Shown: positions 9,693 through 22,029 of the stretch, piece by piece
Position numbering within the stretch: the stretch's first letter is position 1
Layout of the letters: each line of letters starts with the position of its first letter
NCBI GenBank assembly: GCA_022495005.1
Contig: JAGYXB010001964.1
Location: 1,364,001-1,428,000 of the forward strand
DNA from: Rhyacophila brunnea
Taxonomy: Eukaryota > Arthropoda > Insecta > Trichoptera > Rhyacophilidae
DNA length: 64,000 nucleotides
Direction of reading: 5' to 3'
Program-made: the position numbers and the translations under genes
Notes under the pieces: model-generated
What the model saw: only the letters and a program-made list of their open reading frames with translations
Told to the model about the DNA's origin: nothing
Database searches by the model: none

Positions 9693-10980
9693 ATTAAAAA
9701 TAATCTAAAAATTATTAAATTTATTGTTAAATATAGAGTTATGATTTCAAAAAATAGTTTAATTTAAAATAATACTTTGGAGATTATTGATAGATAATAT
9801 ATATTTTTTTTAAGTTTTAAATTAATTTATTTTTGATTTACAAGATCAGAGTTTTTATGTTCATGAGACATTATAAAGCGGCAGTTTGGAGCTCATTTTC
9901 AAATGCTTTTTGAAATTCGATAACTTACTACTATAACACATTATAAAAAAAATATGTATTACTATTTTAAACGTAAATCTATGGACTATACTTAAAAATG
10001 CGGTTTTTTTATGTTGGTTTATCTTTGTAAAACTAAAAAATATACATCGTATCGGTTGATTTATATTATTTTTAATTTTAGTGGCACACGTAGACAACAG
10101 CTCTAAATGAATTTTGGTGACATGCTAAAAAAGAAAAATCAAGGTATATCTAAAAAGCACTCTTAGAACAGAACGTCTTAATTCTACTCAGACCCATTTT
10201 CCATTCAGCTCCTCAATATTATTATTGTTGCCATAAAAAATTTAAAAATATTTTGGCTGAAATAATTTAACCGCAAAATAGATTAGCCGATATGCACGGC
10301 GGGAGCTAGCTACTTTTCCGGCACCGTTCGTTGTTTTTAGCGGTGTAAATAATTTGTTCCTGAAAATTCATAACGAAATCTCGTTTATATAAATCAATTA
10401 ATCCTGCGAGTGAAGAAACAAGTCTGCGCCGGTACTGAGAATATCAAAATGTTGTTTATAACCAACATAATTATTACATTAAAGAATTAACGCGATTTTA
10501 TATTGTGGACATTGATTCATGCAATCAATAAGATAATTAACACATATGAAATATGATATTACCAAATAATGTTATAAATATATTGAGTAGACGAAAAGCT
10601 AAACGAGGATAGTGTACAAAAAACGAAAAATAATACAATGGAAGTCTTTACAACTATTGAAAAGAGGGACGGGGGTGCTTCTTACATGTGATGGGGAGTG
10701 ATAAATATAAAATACTGCCACTGAAAAAAAGGAGACAATAAAATACCCGCAGGACTATTTTAACATGTCAATCACGAAATCCTTTCTCAGGACAGATGTG
10801 ATGTTTCATGATGCTATGTACCGTGTGATTAGTCTATTTTTTGATAGCACCATAAAGCTTGCTTTATTTTTTATAACTTTATAATGTATGTTGACGTTTT
10901 AAATAAGTTGAATATATAATTGTTTTTATTATTTTAATACATATTTACATAAAAAAAACTTTCTGTCTCTTCGCTTTTTT
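9693..10980. other. unclassified AT-rich sequence
   Basis: Long AT-rich tract. Reading frames are short and low-complexity. No terminal repeats, RNA motifs or protein domains were recognised. Confidence 0.35.
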
Positions 10981-11429
10981 TACAACGTTTTACTTAGCTC
11001 GTATTCTTATTTATACGGTGGTTCTTTGTCCGGTACAAATCTTGCAATCGATTTTTAACTAACTTCCTAACTAGCTAGACATTTCAAACTTTTAAAATAT
11101 ATCAGAACACGATGCCAATGCATTTTTTAAATACTTTTAGCCATCTTTAAGTAGAATTGAATTCATTTTCAGTTAATTCTGTTTTGTATGAAAAGTTATT
11201 TTAACACCATTATTGGTTGCTAGTAGTCTGGGGTCCTAGCAACTAAAGTATTAATATATTATACGTGCGTTACTATGGAAATCAATATGAATGTCAAAAT
11301 GACATTTCAGTATTATTTCTATAAAGTACATTTTTTTTGATCGTTTAAGCTAGTCAAGTCAAGTTTATATGATTCAACAGAAAATTTAAAAACGTTGTAT
11401 ATAAAAAGTTCTTTTTATCTTGTAATTAT
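10981..11429 (+). repeat. family A repeat, copy 2 (complete)
   Basis: Full-length representative from TACAACGTTTTACTTAGCTC to TTTTTATCTTGTAATTAT. Contains CAAATCTTGCAATCGATTTT, ACGATGCCAATGCATTTTTT, GCGTTACTATGGAAATC and a TTTGATCGTTTAAGCTAGTC block near the 3' end (second subtype, shared with 21448 and 41545). About 450 bp, no coding frame, no clear TIR or TSD. Confidence 0.8.
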
Positions 11430-11559
11430 ATTTGATATTGCTTGTAATAATTAGTTATTAAGCCTTTTTTTATTGATAATTTTATACCGTTTATTATATT
11501 ATTACAGCGCATTGGCAAATATCTTCAAAATCAATAAGAAAAAGTGATAAAATGCTATG

Positions 11560-11915
11560 CTGAATTCCGAGTGTTAAACATCCCGGGTTCTGAATATTGT
11601 CAGGTGTGATGTTTTCGGCGTGAGCCCGTATGGGAACGGTAACTTTTTACAACACAAAAGTGGACCTCCAAACAAACCGACCCGCTCCACACTCGGACTT
11701 AATCGAGCGTACGTTTCGATGTAAAGTATCAGCAGTAGAGTGAGGTTGCGACGCTCTCAAATGAGCTTCCACTGAGTTTAATGATAAACTTAATTTAATA
11801 AAAAGTGCCATGGGAGAGAAAGGCACGGAAACTTGACAAAAATAAATTAATTTAATGATATATAAGATACAAAAAACAAAAAATTATGTGAAGAGATCTT
11901 CACATACGCAATAAG
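11560..11915 (-). mobile_element. R1-like 3' fragment, reverse copy
   Basis: The minus strand has GAAGATCTCTTCACATAA (the same DLFT stop as 8540) followed by a homologue of the 8541-8910 region, including CGCTCGATTAAGTCCGAGTG and GGTTTGTTTGGAGG. Only the last few codons of ORF2 remain. Confidence 0.72.
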
Positions 11916-13379
11916 ATGTGTAAGTTTATTTTCTATTCAATTTAACTTATTTTGATAAAATAGTTATTCGCAAAGTCTCTACTATTCATCAGCCTCCATT
12001 TTTTTGTATTTTTCAAATTTTAGGTCACAGTATCGCATTCGCATTTTTTAATTATTCACTGTGTTTGCAAAAAAATATATTTGTAGTCCAACTGTGATTT
12101 TTTGACGCAGGTGACGCAACCGATTCGTCAAAAGATTTAAAATGGGACCTTGAAACTGTTCAAACCAGTCATATAGTTGTTAAATTATATCAAGTATTTC
12201 GCACAAATTTTGTATAAAGTATATCCCAATGCATAACAAAATCCCTGCAACTAACCATTAAACAGATAAGTACCTATGTACTTGTGAACAAAAAATAAGC
12301 CACTCATTCTATTATTTGTGTCATAACTGTCGTCTTCAATATCTAATGGTTGGGCCATTTATGTTACCATTCTACTCCTTATCTCTTCGCCCACCTCGTA
12401 ATCCCCAGTGTTATTGTCACCAGACAATCAATAATCAATTACAGGTCATGAGAGACGGTGTTACAAAGAACATCGAGTTGGTTCTCGATAGCGGGCGTGA
12501 GCGGGCTTCTAATAGCTTTCCGTCGCTTAAGTGATTGATTCAATACATACAGACTCATTCAGAATCTATCATCATCATTCATACACCCTCACATATACTC
12601 CATAAAGTGCGTGAGTGTACGAACCGGGTGACCTAAAACAACAATACCGCGCGAGCGAAAGTTGAAACCAGACCACGGAGCCATCATGCATCATCACAAA
12701 GGTCAGTGTCTGGCATTCTGTTCCATCGCCCCCCACCCCTAGATCCGACCTCCTCATCTTCCCACAAAATAATTACAGTCCACTTAATAAACTCAACCAC
12801 CTAATATTTATAGTAAAATGATATGATCCTAGGAAAAAGATACATTGAGATTTGTAATAGGTTTTTTATAGTTTTCTGTCTATTTTTTATAATGGGCGAC
12901 CTCAAAATCATTCAGTGCGACGGGCCTCCCTTAATTTGTCACTGTCCTGAATGTGCTTTGCGATATTTTACGTTTATTATTTGATACCATGAATATTTCC
13001 TTAGAATAAATTCGTACAATTAATGAATAATTAATATTATATCCTACTGTAATTTGAGAACCGCTCTTCACGAAAGCCCAGGGGTCTTATTAGGCCCCTG
13101 CTCCCTTTTGTTCGACTTTCTAGAATCTTACCCCCCCCGTTATGTTTTGGCCTCAGTTTCTTGAGGTTAATCCCACGGCCTACCCTCTGCCGCCCCTCTC
13201 TCTCATTTTGCGAAACTTTTGTCATTTCAAGTGGGACGTTAGAGTTCGCGATAAGAATTAAAAAGAACGAGAGCCTTTTTGAAGCTTTTTCGGTATTTGG
13301 GAAAGTGATTATTTTCAGTATAAATAGTTTAGATATATTTGGTTTTACTAAATGGTGATGTTTAATAATAAAATTTTAT
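11916..13379. other. unclassified sequence with two GC-richer patches
   Basis: Patches at about 12420-12760 and 13050-13240 are much more GC-rich than the surroundings (for example C-tracts at 12728-12740 and 13130-13138). Open frames over them (12316-12534 plus, 12575-12757 minus, 13037-13225 minus) show no recognisable motifs. They could be decayed mobile elements or host regulatory/exonic DNA; the sequence alone does not decide. Confidence 0.3.
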
Positions 13380-14090
13380 TTAATTCTTTGGTTCGAAGCA
13401 GACTTGAGAGTGGGTCTATTGTTTGGACACCGCATCAGTTGCAGTATGGCCTTATGGTGGAGAGGGTTCACAAGAAATTCTTGAGACTCCTTACTTAAGG
13501 TCGTATGGATACTATCCGTGGCTTTATCCAACTGACTTTCTCTTAGGCATGCTTATATACTACAGTCTGCAATTTAGAAGAAATCTTTATGTAGCTACGT
13601 ATTTTTTCGACTTATACGAGGTATAAATGAGAAGTCTGAAATTCTGAGCAGTGTTGACCTATGTGTCCCTGATAACTATCTTAGAAATAGAGACCATCAG
13701 TTGTTTATTCTCCCAAGGTGCAGAACCAACCTGCCACTGGTAAAGCCAATTGGGAGGGCGATAACTATGTTCAACGAAATTGCTTCGGGTGTTGATATAT
13801 TCCACCTACGTGAGGATGAGTATAGGTGGACGTTGTTTTATAAATTCTTAAAATAGGGTCTGCTTAACTCATCCGGCGTACTTCCTTGTACCTATCTAAT
13901 TTATATTTTTTGTATTTACATATTTCTACTATTTAATAACATACTATCTATCTCTATACTGATCTATCTCTGTTTTTATGTAATACTGTTTTATATTTCT
14001 TTGTTTCTAAATATCATGTTGTGAACGTCTTAAACTTATAATATGTAATATTCACAATATGTTCAAAATAAATTAATCGAAATGCTTCAT
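13380..14090 (+). pseudogene. Jockey/CR1-like LINE ORF2 3' end, broken
   Basis: Plus-strand codons from 13388 give RSRLESGSIVWTPHQ, then LMVERVHKKFLRLLT followed by TAA. This matches the post-RT region RSRLEYGS.VW...LERVQKRFLR of Jockey-superfamily and CR1 LINEs. Further on, PRCRTNLPLVKPIGRAITMFNE and a terminal DIFHLREDEYRWTLFYKFLK with stop at about 13853 match the usual C-terminus (RxNL...PxxRA...N). A 3' UTR of about 230 bp ends in AATAAATTAA-type sequence near 14075. Several stops and shifts are present. The last 400 bp recur at 32590-32945 and, more decayed, at 56940-57130. Confidence 0.75.
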
Positions 14091-14194
14091 CATTCAATAA
14101 TTGTAAAACTTAGATTGAAAGTATATTATTTGAGGTGTTTGCAGTGACTGACAGATCCGTTTTTATAAACTTAATTCTGTCAAAATAGGGTACT

Positions 14195-14420
14195 GCAAAA
14201 ACTTGTGCGTATGCAGTTGGCCGTATCGCAAAAAGTTTTGTATCGGAAGCATATCGCCTTATAGGATTGCAATTAAATCATGTCTAAATAAGTAACTTAA
14301 AATACGTAATGAAAACCATCGAAATGAAAGGAACACAGAAGACGATATAGATAAGTAAGTAAATTAGAAATACAATCATATCGTATAATATATTTTATAT
14401 ACAATACTTTTGAATGAATC
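14195..14420 (-). mobile_element. M1 repeat fragment, copy 3 (reverse)
   Basis: AACTTGTGCGTATGCAGTTG-GCCGTATCGC-AAAAAGTTTTGTATCGG is the reverse complement of the right end of the M1 copies at 7320 and 46790. The following AAATCATGTCTAAATAAG and CAATCATATCGTATAATATA blocks match 800-930. Confidence 0.6.
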
Positions 14421-14539
14421 AAAAAAGTAGGATAGCAAGTAAGTGCTCGTATGTATTCATATAATACAATAATTAATGTTCTTATTGAATTAAATAATAT
14501 TACTGTCGACAATTATTTATTAAGTGCCCTTGAGTACCA

Positions 14540-14700
14540 CTGTACGACGTCATTTGTCCAGCGGTTATCCTCTCGTCGAGCGCCATGTCCAGTATATTTG
14601 ATTAGCGACATCTATCACATTGCGAATTCTTGTCTGCTGCCTTATTTCTTCGTGGTCTTTCCACGTTATGCCCAACATGCGACTTTGTGGTACTCATAAT
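14540..14700 (-). pseudogene. LINE ORF2 C-terminal remnant
   Basis: On the minus strand it reads MLGITWKDHEEIRQQTRIRN followed by degraded codons. This resembles the post-RT motif RxMLGITRKDxxxNQWI...T of endonuclease/RT LINEs and aligns with the 57150-57230 fragment (MLGITRKGHKSNQWIL). Stops follow. Confidence 0.55.
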
Positions 14701-14974
14701 TTTTGGATTTCTCTTACATTAAGAGTCTACGTTTCACACGGATATTATGTGAGCACTGGTCGCATACATTGGTTGAAAACTTTACGCTTAGGCCACAATT
14801 ATAATAATAGGAGGTCATTTTTGTAGATACTATTCAGGTATGTATATGTCATTGCATAAGGAAAATATTCACCTAACATTCACTATATCATTAACTCCCT
14901 TCAAAGATAGGCCGAAACAGGTTTCTGACGATCTTATAACAATACGTTGGCTACAATCTAGATAAATATAGTGG

Positions 14975-15095
14975 CTCTCGTGGTGCAGTTCATTCGGATG
15001 CTATAAACATATATTTATGTGATTGTTTCACTTCTATTACTAATTAATTTACTATTTCACTCCACTACTGTCATTGGGCTTCTTGTTGCTTGTTG
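14975..15095 (+). mobile_element. second tRNA-like SINE family, copy 1
   Basis: Contains TATATTTATGTGATT, ATTACTAATTAATTTACT and TTTCACTCCACTACTGTCATT. All are also at 52125-52225, where a GGATTCGATTTCCGG box-B-like word precedes them. Here the head reads GGCTCTCGTGGTGCAGTTCA, A-box-like. Class is inferred from the box-like words. Confidence 0.5.
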
Positions 15096-15114
15096 TAGTT
15101 TTAAAGAGAATACA

Positions 15115-15262
15115 ATATTATATGCATATTAATATATTTTTATATTATTATTATATTTTATTATTTTTATTTTTTATATTTTTATTTATTTTTATATTTT
15201 TATTTATATTTTTTATATTAATATATTTTTCTTTTGTCAATATTAATATTATGTTTTATTAA
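15115..15262. repeat. low-complexity (TTTTTATAT)n tract
   Basis: About 150 bp composed almost only of T and A in TTTTATATT / TTTATTTTT units. The Phe/Ile/Tyr-rich 62-codon frame over it is a compositional artefact. Confidence 0.8.
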
Positions 15263-15336
15263 TTGTTGTATAAAATATCAAAACATTTCACCTGTCCCCA
15301 TATTCTGAGAAGTCAAGGCTGAGATCACGCCGTGCG

Positions 15337-16484
15337 CCGAGAAAAGCAAATGAAGACATTCGGACCTCGTCGTCGATGAGTCGCTTGATTTAAAAATTCT
15401 CGAAAATTAACATTCATAATTTATACAAAAAATATTGTAATCAGACGCTATCGTACGTGTGAGGCACTGACTAATTTTTAGGCTCCCTACGATGGGTGCC
15501 GGACGAAACCCCGAAGGCCGAAATCCCGAAAGCCGAAATCCCGAATGCTGAAATCCTGAAAGCCTAAATCCCGAAAGCCGAAATCCCGAAGGCCAAAATC
15601 CCGAATGCCGAAATCCCGAATGCTGAAATCTCGAATGGCCGAAATCCCGTTTCTTACTGTTTGTATTTTTTTATTTTTCGGGATATCGGCCTTCATGATT
15701 TTTTTTTCTTTCTAGATGCCTTTATTGCATTCATTTATTTGCCACGCAAACTACTCTACTTGATGCTAGTCAAATGAAAATTGTGCCGGCTGAGAGAATA
15801 TGTCTTATTGAAAACTATTCTTCTACCCGCATTGGGTATTGTTAATTTGAATTCGGCCAGGGCCTATGAAACCGCCTTGCAAAAACCCTGGAAAATTCTT
15901 TGTAGCGCAAGGCGGTGATGATTCTGATGAATATTTTGTCGTATTCATTGGGAACTGAGGACTGCGATTTGTAGTCGAGTTTTTTTCCCGTGGTAAAAGA
16001 ATGTCGTATAGGACTGATATTCTGAGCATATACTTATCCTGCCTTATAATGATTGCAGTCACTGGATCTGAAAGGCACGAATCATCATTACATGTTAACA
16101 TTTATTATTTTTATTCTTTTTATTACATCATCAATACAGAAATTAGAAAGTGCATCTCTTCCGGCCTCGTTTGCCATGGTCCCTGGAAGGTCTCGAATGT
16201 GGCCTTCAGGATTGCGGCCATTCGGGATTTCGGCCATTCGGGATTTCAGCATTCGGGATTTCGGCCTTCGGGTTTCCGGCCATTCGGGATTTCAGCATTC
16301 GGGACTTCGGCCTTCGGGATTTCGTCCGGCACCCATCGTAGGGAGCCTAAGAATTAGTCAGTGCCTCACACGTACGATATTTTTATATTTTTTGTATAAC
16401 TTATAAATGTTAATTTTCGAGAATTTTGAAATCAAGTGACTCACCAAAGACGAGGTCCGAAATGTCCTCATTTGCTTTTCCCGG
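15337..16484. mobile_element. foldback element with 15-bp tandem repeats in its arms
   Basis: Arms of roughly 320-340 bp at each end are inverted. The outer tip GCGCCGAGAAAAGCAAATGA pairs with TCATTTGCTTTTCCCGGCGC. The inner parts CGTACGTGTGAGGCACTGAC and GCTCCCTACGATGGGTGCCG are present in both arms. Interior to each arm is a tandem array of a 15-bp unit, GCCGAAATCCCGAAA, with variants (about ten units at 15515-15650, mirrored at 16200-16325). Because 15 is divisible by three, the arrays read as pentapeptide repeats (FGIRD/FGLRD) on the appropriate strand, so the open frames at 15487-15696, 16001-16406 and 16150-16341 are repeat artefacts and not genes. The middle (15660-16195) shows no transposase. 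Inverted arms holding short tandem repeats recall Foldback-type elements. Confidence 0.85.
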
Positions 16485-16486
16485 CG

Positions 16487-16592
16487 CTAATTCTGTTTTG
16501 TATGAAAAGTTATTTCGGAAAAAAATCGTAAAAAGTAAAAAGGAAAATTTAAAAACGTGGTATACAAAAAGTTCTTTTTATCTTGTAATTAT
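16487..16592 (+). repeat. family A repeat, copy 3 (internally deleted)
   Basis: Starts abruptly at AATTCTGTTTTGTATGAAAA, two bases from the foldback edge, then jumps to GAAAATTTAAAAACGTGG and ends TTTTTATCTTGTAATTAT. The first half is missing on both sides of the foldback. Confidence 0.7.
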
Positions 16593-16759
16593 TTTTAAAT
16601 AGTTTCGAGTGCCATTTTCTTTCGGATAAATCAATTGCATCATCCGAGTCAAAGAGAAACGTTGCTTATCAGTAGATGTTGAGTTACGACCGAATAAATG
16701 AGCAAAAAGACACCCCTAACTATTATCTAGCATTCTTACAACTGACATATTAAAGTTAA

Positions 16760-18260
16760 TAACAAGGGTCAACATTGTACAATATGCAGATAATTTCGCA
16801 CTCTTTTGTTCGGGAAAAGAGTACATGAATGTCAAAGGTTAATGCAGAGAAGTCTTGACGAAATGAAATTATTATTGGAAACTCGAGGCCTCAAAGTAGC
16901 TCCCAACAAAACTAAGGTGGTACTTTTTGCCAGAGGCAAGAGGCAAAGCAAAACCAGCTTAATTTAAAAATCGACGGCACTATAATAGAAAGAGTAGACA
17001 CTTATAAATTTTTGGTATGAACCTGGACTATTATAGACTAACGTGGAAGCATCATAATAGTCATTGCGCGAACAGCCTGACACAACCTCAGAACATACTT
17101 AAAGTACTGGCGGGAGGTGGGTGGGGTGTGCACCCCATTCATATGAGAAGGTTATACACGGCACTCATTAGAAGCCGATTAGATTACGGGAGCATGTTTT
17201 ACCACTCCGCTGCCGAAACTAATTCGGTGAGGCTAGACCGCATCCAGTCCAAAGCATAAAGAATATGTGGAGGATTTATCAGGACAACGTCCATTCACGT
17301 GCTACAAGTGGAACTCAGCGTACCTCCACTGAATGTCAGGAGATGGGCACTGGCTACCAAGACATGGATGAAGTGGAAATCTATAATATATAACCCCATA
17401 TTGGCAAAGGTGAAACTCCTAAAACGAGCTCATGGAAAGCAATACATACTATGAGAAACGAAAGCTCCCACTACTGGTAGGAATCCGTAAAGCCACAGAA
17501 AGTTGGGAGGTATTGAGTACAAAATGCCTAGGTATGTATTTGCTGAGGAGGCCAGTTGGTACCTACGACCTCAGCTCTGTTATCAAACTAGATGTCAAAG
17601 GAATAGACAAACCAAAACGGAGCATAGTATACGATAAAGCAAAACAACTCGTTGAAAAAATGCTGATAGAGAGATACGCAGGATGGATCCACCTTTATAC
17701 AGATGAGTCCAAAGATGAGAATAGAGCAGGAGCAGCTCTTATGATACCAGAAGTAGGTATAAACAAGAGTTGGAAGCTAAACCCAGCAATAACAATAATG
17801 ACAGCGGAGCTCATCGCGATAAACGAAGCAATTAAATACACTTTAAGCGCAATCCGCTGTTATATTAACAGACTTCAAAAGCGCTTTACATCATCTTGCC
17901 GCAGCAACTCGTTCACATAACAGTAAAACCATATCATACCACATCCTTGACCAGATCGATGCCAAGAAAAATAGAGGAGGAGATCTATGCCTTTAATGGA
18001 TCCCATCGCACATGGGTATTGAAGGCAATGAAAGGGCAGATGATATGGCAAAGGAAGCCGGCCATTCAGGGTTACCATATCAGTGGATACCAGAAAACCT
18101 GGACTAGAATGAGGCTATAAAGAAAATGTGTCAAAGTATGTGGATAGATTTTCACCATAGGGCATCATTAGAGAAGAGGAAATGGAGTAAGTCTATTCTA
18201 CCATCACCACGAAAGGTGACAGCGAGTCACAGTCAAAGCCTCGGTAAAATCACAAAAAAA
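16760..18260 (+). pseudogene. I-like LINE ORF2 remnant: RT tail plus RNase H
   Basis: VQYADNFALF at about 16778 is the RT catalytic YADD motif with D to N. It is followed by KTKVVLFARG, MNLDYY, then RRLYTALIRSRLDYGSMFYH (17141-17200) and RICGGFIRTTSIHVLQVELSVPPL, the usual post-RT segment. An RNase H domain follows. Its motifs are HLYTDESK (17691, normally YTDGSK), MTAELIAINEAIK (17800), a shifted DFKSALHHL (17871), and GIEGNERADDMAKEAG (18017-18065). Multiple frameshifts and stops (for example at 16838 and 17257) kill it. LINEs with RNase H in this position belong to the I group in the wide sense. The endonuclease and most of the RT are absent. The gene is AT-richer than the element at 23.5 kb, consistent with greater age. 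Confidence 0.8.
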
Positions 18261-20110
18261 AAACTAATATCTAGTAGGTACGGAGAATTTTGTTTGTCAG
18301 TGAAACTTGAGTTCACTTTAGATAATTATCTGATTATTTCTAATGTATAGTACTAATGATGTGGTGTGGTGGTGAGGTAATATAATTCGATGTCTTAAAT
18401 AACATGTATCTAAAACTAAACGCAGTTTAGTAAGCTCAAACCAGTGTAGAAGTTCATGGTAACTTAATCGGATATAAGCCATAATCTCAACAAAGGTTTA
18501 GTGGTAAGTTGGTTGGTTGCATTATTAGATAGGTAACTAGATAATACTTGATGTCGATGTTATATTTTCCTATTAGGGTATCGCGTGTAGAATCGCTATA
18601 TTGATATGATGGGGTTGAAGCCCTAGCCTAACCAATATTTCGGAATTAAGATTTCTTGGAATTCTAGTTGTTAGGATATTGATTTGTGGAATTTATTTGA
18701 CACATAAATTTAACGGTAAATATAAAAAAATCAACAGTATCCACCGACACATTGTTGTAATAATAAAAAGTATCGGTAACTACGACGTGACGTGACGTTT
18801 GTAGAACGTCTGATTTTTGTAGTGAGGTATTTATTTGAAAAATAAGATAACAGCTTGATACAATTATTATGATATAAGTATTATGAAAATAAATATTTAA
18901 GAGTTAGCAGGTAAGAAACAAGCTACGATTGTTCGCCATTTTCTGCGCGCCGTATTTAGCTAGATTGGTTCATCTAGGCAAGACATCAGTCACAGTTTAC
19001 ACTGATTGTTAAAATTAATCATACCATAAAACACAACAAAATGATAATATCTTTGCTAAATTAAAATTAACTCCTAATTATAAGACTGTCTTAAGATCTG
19101 GCTTAATTCATCAAAAATTTATTCAAATAATATCTCTATAGATTTTTCATATTATATCGCTCTTCTATAGTAGAGTTTACAAAACTTTTCGAATTGCTTA
19201 CCTCTTTTAGGGCACATTTACAGTTAGTAAAAAAAATTAAAATAAAAAAAAAAACTATTTAAACTATGATGACGTCTGTTCTTATAGAAGCAGAACATAA
19301 CTACACGTATTATTATCATGTCACGTAGATACTGATGAAATATCATTTAAATGCGATGTTTATTCATTATATACAAGCAGAGAGTTGGACCACATAAAAT
19401 TCCAAACAAAATTATACGTACCTACTGGAGAAATCCTATATAAATTCGATGTTTGTTCTTTTACGTTCTAGCTAGAGCCGCATGACTCTAAAATTTAAGA
19501 ATGGTCACTGTATGGAAATTGTAAGATGTATGACGGTGAATCACGATCATCCTAAAATTTGTTTTCTCAAATTTTCCTGATTGTCTGCGTGCCTTGTGGT
19601 GGAACGGTTTTCTAGTGAACTGTTTTACTTGTTCACTTTACCTGACCGGTGTTTGTCTTCTACACCTTTTACGAAGCTTTTTGGGCTACGGAAAACATTC
19701 TGTCTGAAGAATCACGTAATTCACTGGTATTTATACAGAATGTTGTTTTAATGGAATGCAGTTTCCTTTGATTTTCATCATTATAAAGAAATAATCGGTA
19801 AATCCATAATAAAAAAAATCGAAATAAAATATTCAGGACTATGATGATGGCTGTCTGGTAAGATAATATTTCGTGATAAGAAGATATAGATAATACAAAG
19901 AATAACAAAGAAAAAAGTGACAAAATACACTGAAGAATGAGGAAATGCTTACAAGTAAGACGCATTTCATCATGTTTACGGGATCCCAAGGGACTGATTC
20001 TCTTGTACCAAGTCTCCGTGTCACCTAATAATTCCGGTGGAATTTATAAATGGGTTAAGTATCACTAAAGAATTTGAACTATAAATATGAGTAATATGCT
20101 TCAACTACAT
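18261..20110. other. unclassified sequence
   Basis: No repeat termini or motifs were found. A 106-codon minus-strand frame at 19669-19989 contains two hydrophobic stretches, but its Phe/Leu/Ile/Tyr content is what AT-rich DNA gives by chance, and no homologue was recognised. Confidence 0.35.
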
Positions 20111-20111
20111 T

Positions 20112-20575
20112 ATCATCACGTTATGTGCTGTCACAATAAGCTGCCGCTACGGGGAAAAGTGTGTAATGCTATTTTTATTGTTATTTAAAATGTTATCAGA
20201 CTGATGCTCCCATTTCGTAGCACATTTTGAATCTTTAAACGTAATATTGTCAGTTAGCAAAATCTGCCTAAATCACACAGAACAACAATGAGGTCACCTC
20301 ACGGGTATCGCGCTACATCATGAACCGCACTAGTCGGTGATTTTTTTTCTATTTTCTGCAGGCCTATACATTTTCGACTTACGTCAAATTTTTGTTTGTT
20401 TTTAGTGGTTTTCTCTGTAGATTTTCTATTAAATTATTATCTGTGGGCTGCTGGTTGGGTTTTGTTCAAAATATTATTATCTATGGATGCAATATCGCAA
20501 GTAATTTTAACATATACACACGTAGAAACTGTTAAAATTAATTGAAATTACAATGAATAATTCAAAATATTAATA
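20112..20575 (+). repeat. family E repeat, copy 1
   Basis: Shares long blocks with 35236-35705: AATAAGCTGCC, GTAGCACATTTT, AACAACAATGAGGTCACCTC, ATTGCAAGTAATTTTAAC-like and GTAGAAACTGTTAAAAT. Overall about 75-80 percent alike by eye over 460 bp. Non-coding, class unknown. Confidence 0.72.
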
Positions 20576-21447
20576 CACTATCCATCATTGAATTTATAGA
20601 GATAGTGATCATTCAAAATATTCTGCGGAATGACGAAACCTCAGACTAAATTTGTCGCCATGCCAGCATGTGACAGCACGTGACGTGATCACAATGTAAT
20701 CGCAGTATTATACGTTAGTTCTGTTATGACATTCGACATTATTTTGCAAACACATGACTCCAACTCCAAAAATATTAAAATCGCTCAGTTGCCATTCCAA
20801 TTTTCTTGCTATATATATGCTTGCTATGTATATTATTGTTTGATTATCTACTCATCGTGACAAATTGACTTTATTATATTTCCTGCAAATTGGTAAATAA
20901 AAGGAGGAACTCCGTTTACAATAAAGAGAATGTAAATTAATACAAATAATTTTATTAATGGTGATATCACACACTTTAACTTTAACTTTGAAGTAAATTT
21001 TAAATAAGAGAAAAATTGACAATTTAATTATTAAGGAAGAATTTTAGATATGGTGGAATTTAAGAGTGACCGGAATCCTTGTGTGATGCGCTCTGTATTT
21101 TTCTCGGAGTTGTGTCGGTCGATAAACCCTTTGTATACCTCTCGCCAATTACCATGTAAATGGTGTTTACTTTTTTCTTATTCCATTTTTAACGCATTCA
21201 GTACGATTGACAAAGTCGTACACTAAGTGATTCTTTAACTTTAAATGACTGCCCGCTGGAGATTTTCAATGTAGCAATATCATCTTGTTGAACTTATTAC
21301 TTAGTGAACTTTATAAATAATATGTAGTCCTTAAAAGAGTAGTGATTCCTGATGTGTATAGTGGAAAACGAGAGGGCAATAGACTGGTCAAAAGCGTCAA
21401 TGATTACAAATAAATACGTCAGGTGTTTCACTAGTATCCGTATTTAT
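20576..21447. other. unclassified sequence
   Basis: AT-rich, no feature recognised apart from GTGACAGCACGTGACGTGATC at 20671-20691, a cluster of CACGTG/ACGT words of unknown meaning. Confidence 0.35.
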
Positions 21448-21890
21448 TACAACGTTTTTCTTAGGTCGTATTCTTCTTTGCCCGGTGGTTGTTTGTCCGG
21501 TCTTGCAATCGATTTTTAACTAACTTCCCGACTAGATAGATATTTGAAACTTTTAGAATATAGCAAAATACGATGCCAATGCATTTTTTAAATACTTTTA
21601 GCCATCTTTAAGTAGATTTGAATTAATTTTCAGTTTATTCTGTTTTGTATGAAAAATTATTATGATACCATTATTGGTTGCTAAACTACTACTGCTATCT
21701 AAATTATTAAATAATATAGGTATATGTGCGTTACTATGGAAATCAATATGAATAATGACATTTCATTATTCAGTATTTCTATCAAGTACAAATTTTTTGA
21801 TCGTTTAAGCTAGTCAAGTCAAGTTTATATGATTCAACAGAAAATTTAAAAACCTTGTATTTAAATAAGCTCTTTTTATCTTGTAATTAT
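21448..21890 (+). repeat. family A repeat, copy 4 (complete)
   Basis: From TACAACGTTTTTCTTAGGTC to TCTTTTTATCTTGTAATTAT, with all internal family blocks, second subtype (GATCGTTTAAGCTAGTCAAG). A small ACTACTACTGCTATC change sits where other copies have GGGGTCCTAGCAAC. Confidence 0.8.
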
Positions 21891-22029
21891 GTATGTTTTA
21901 AGTGCATAGTCAAATATTATGCTTCAGTATAATATTGTTATGTTTTGATTGTGTAAGAAAAAATTGCATTTTCACGGTACGGGTATAATGTTTGACATGA
22001 AATGTACGAAGACGGTAGTCATGGAAAGT

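Noticed and set aside
15115..15262. Phe/Ile/Tyr-rich membrane-like peptide
   Set aside because: Pure T/A low-complexity DNA gives this translation by chance.
15487..16406. Overlapping open frames rich in Phe-Gly-Arg-Asp repeats on both strands
   Set aside because: They are translations of a 15-bp tandem array inside inverted transposon arms, and they exist on both strands, so they are not genes.
19669..20024. Minus-strand frames of 106 and 61 codons with hydrophobic stretches
   Set aside because: Phe/Leu/Ile/Tyr-rich composition is expected from AT-rich DNA. No motif, no conserved start context and two competing frames.
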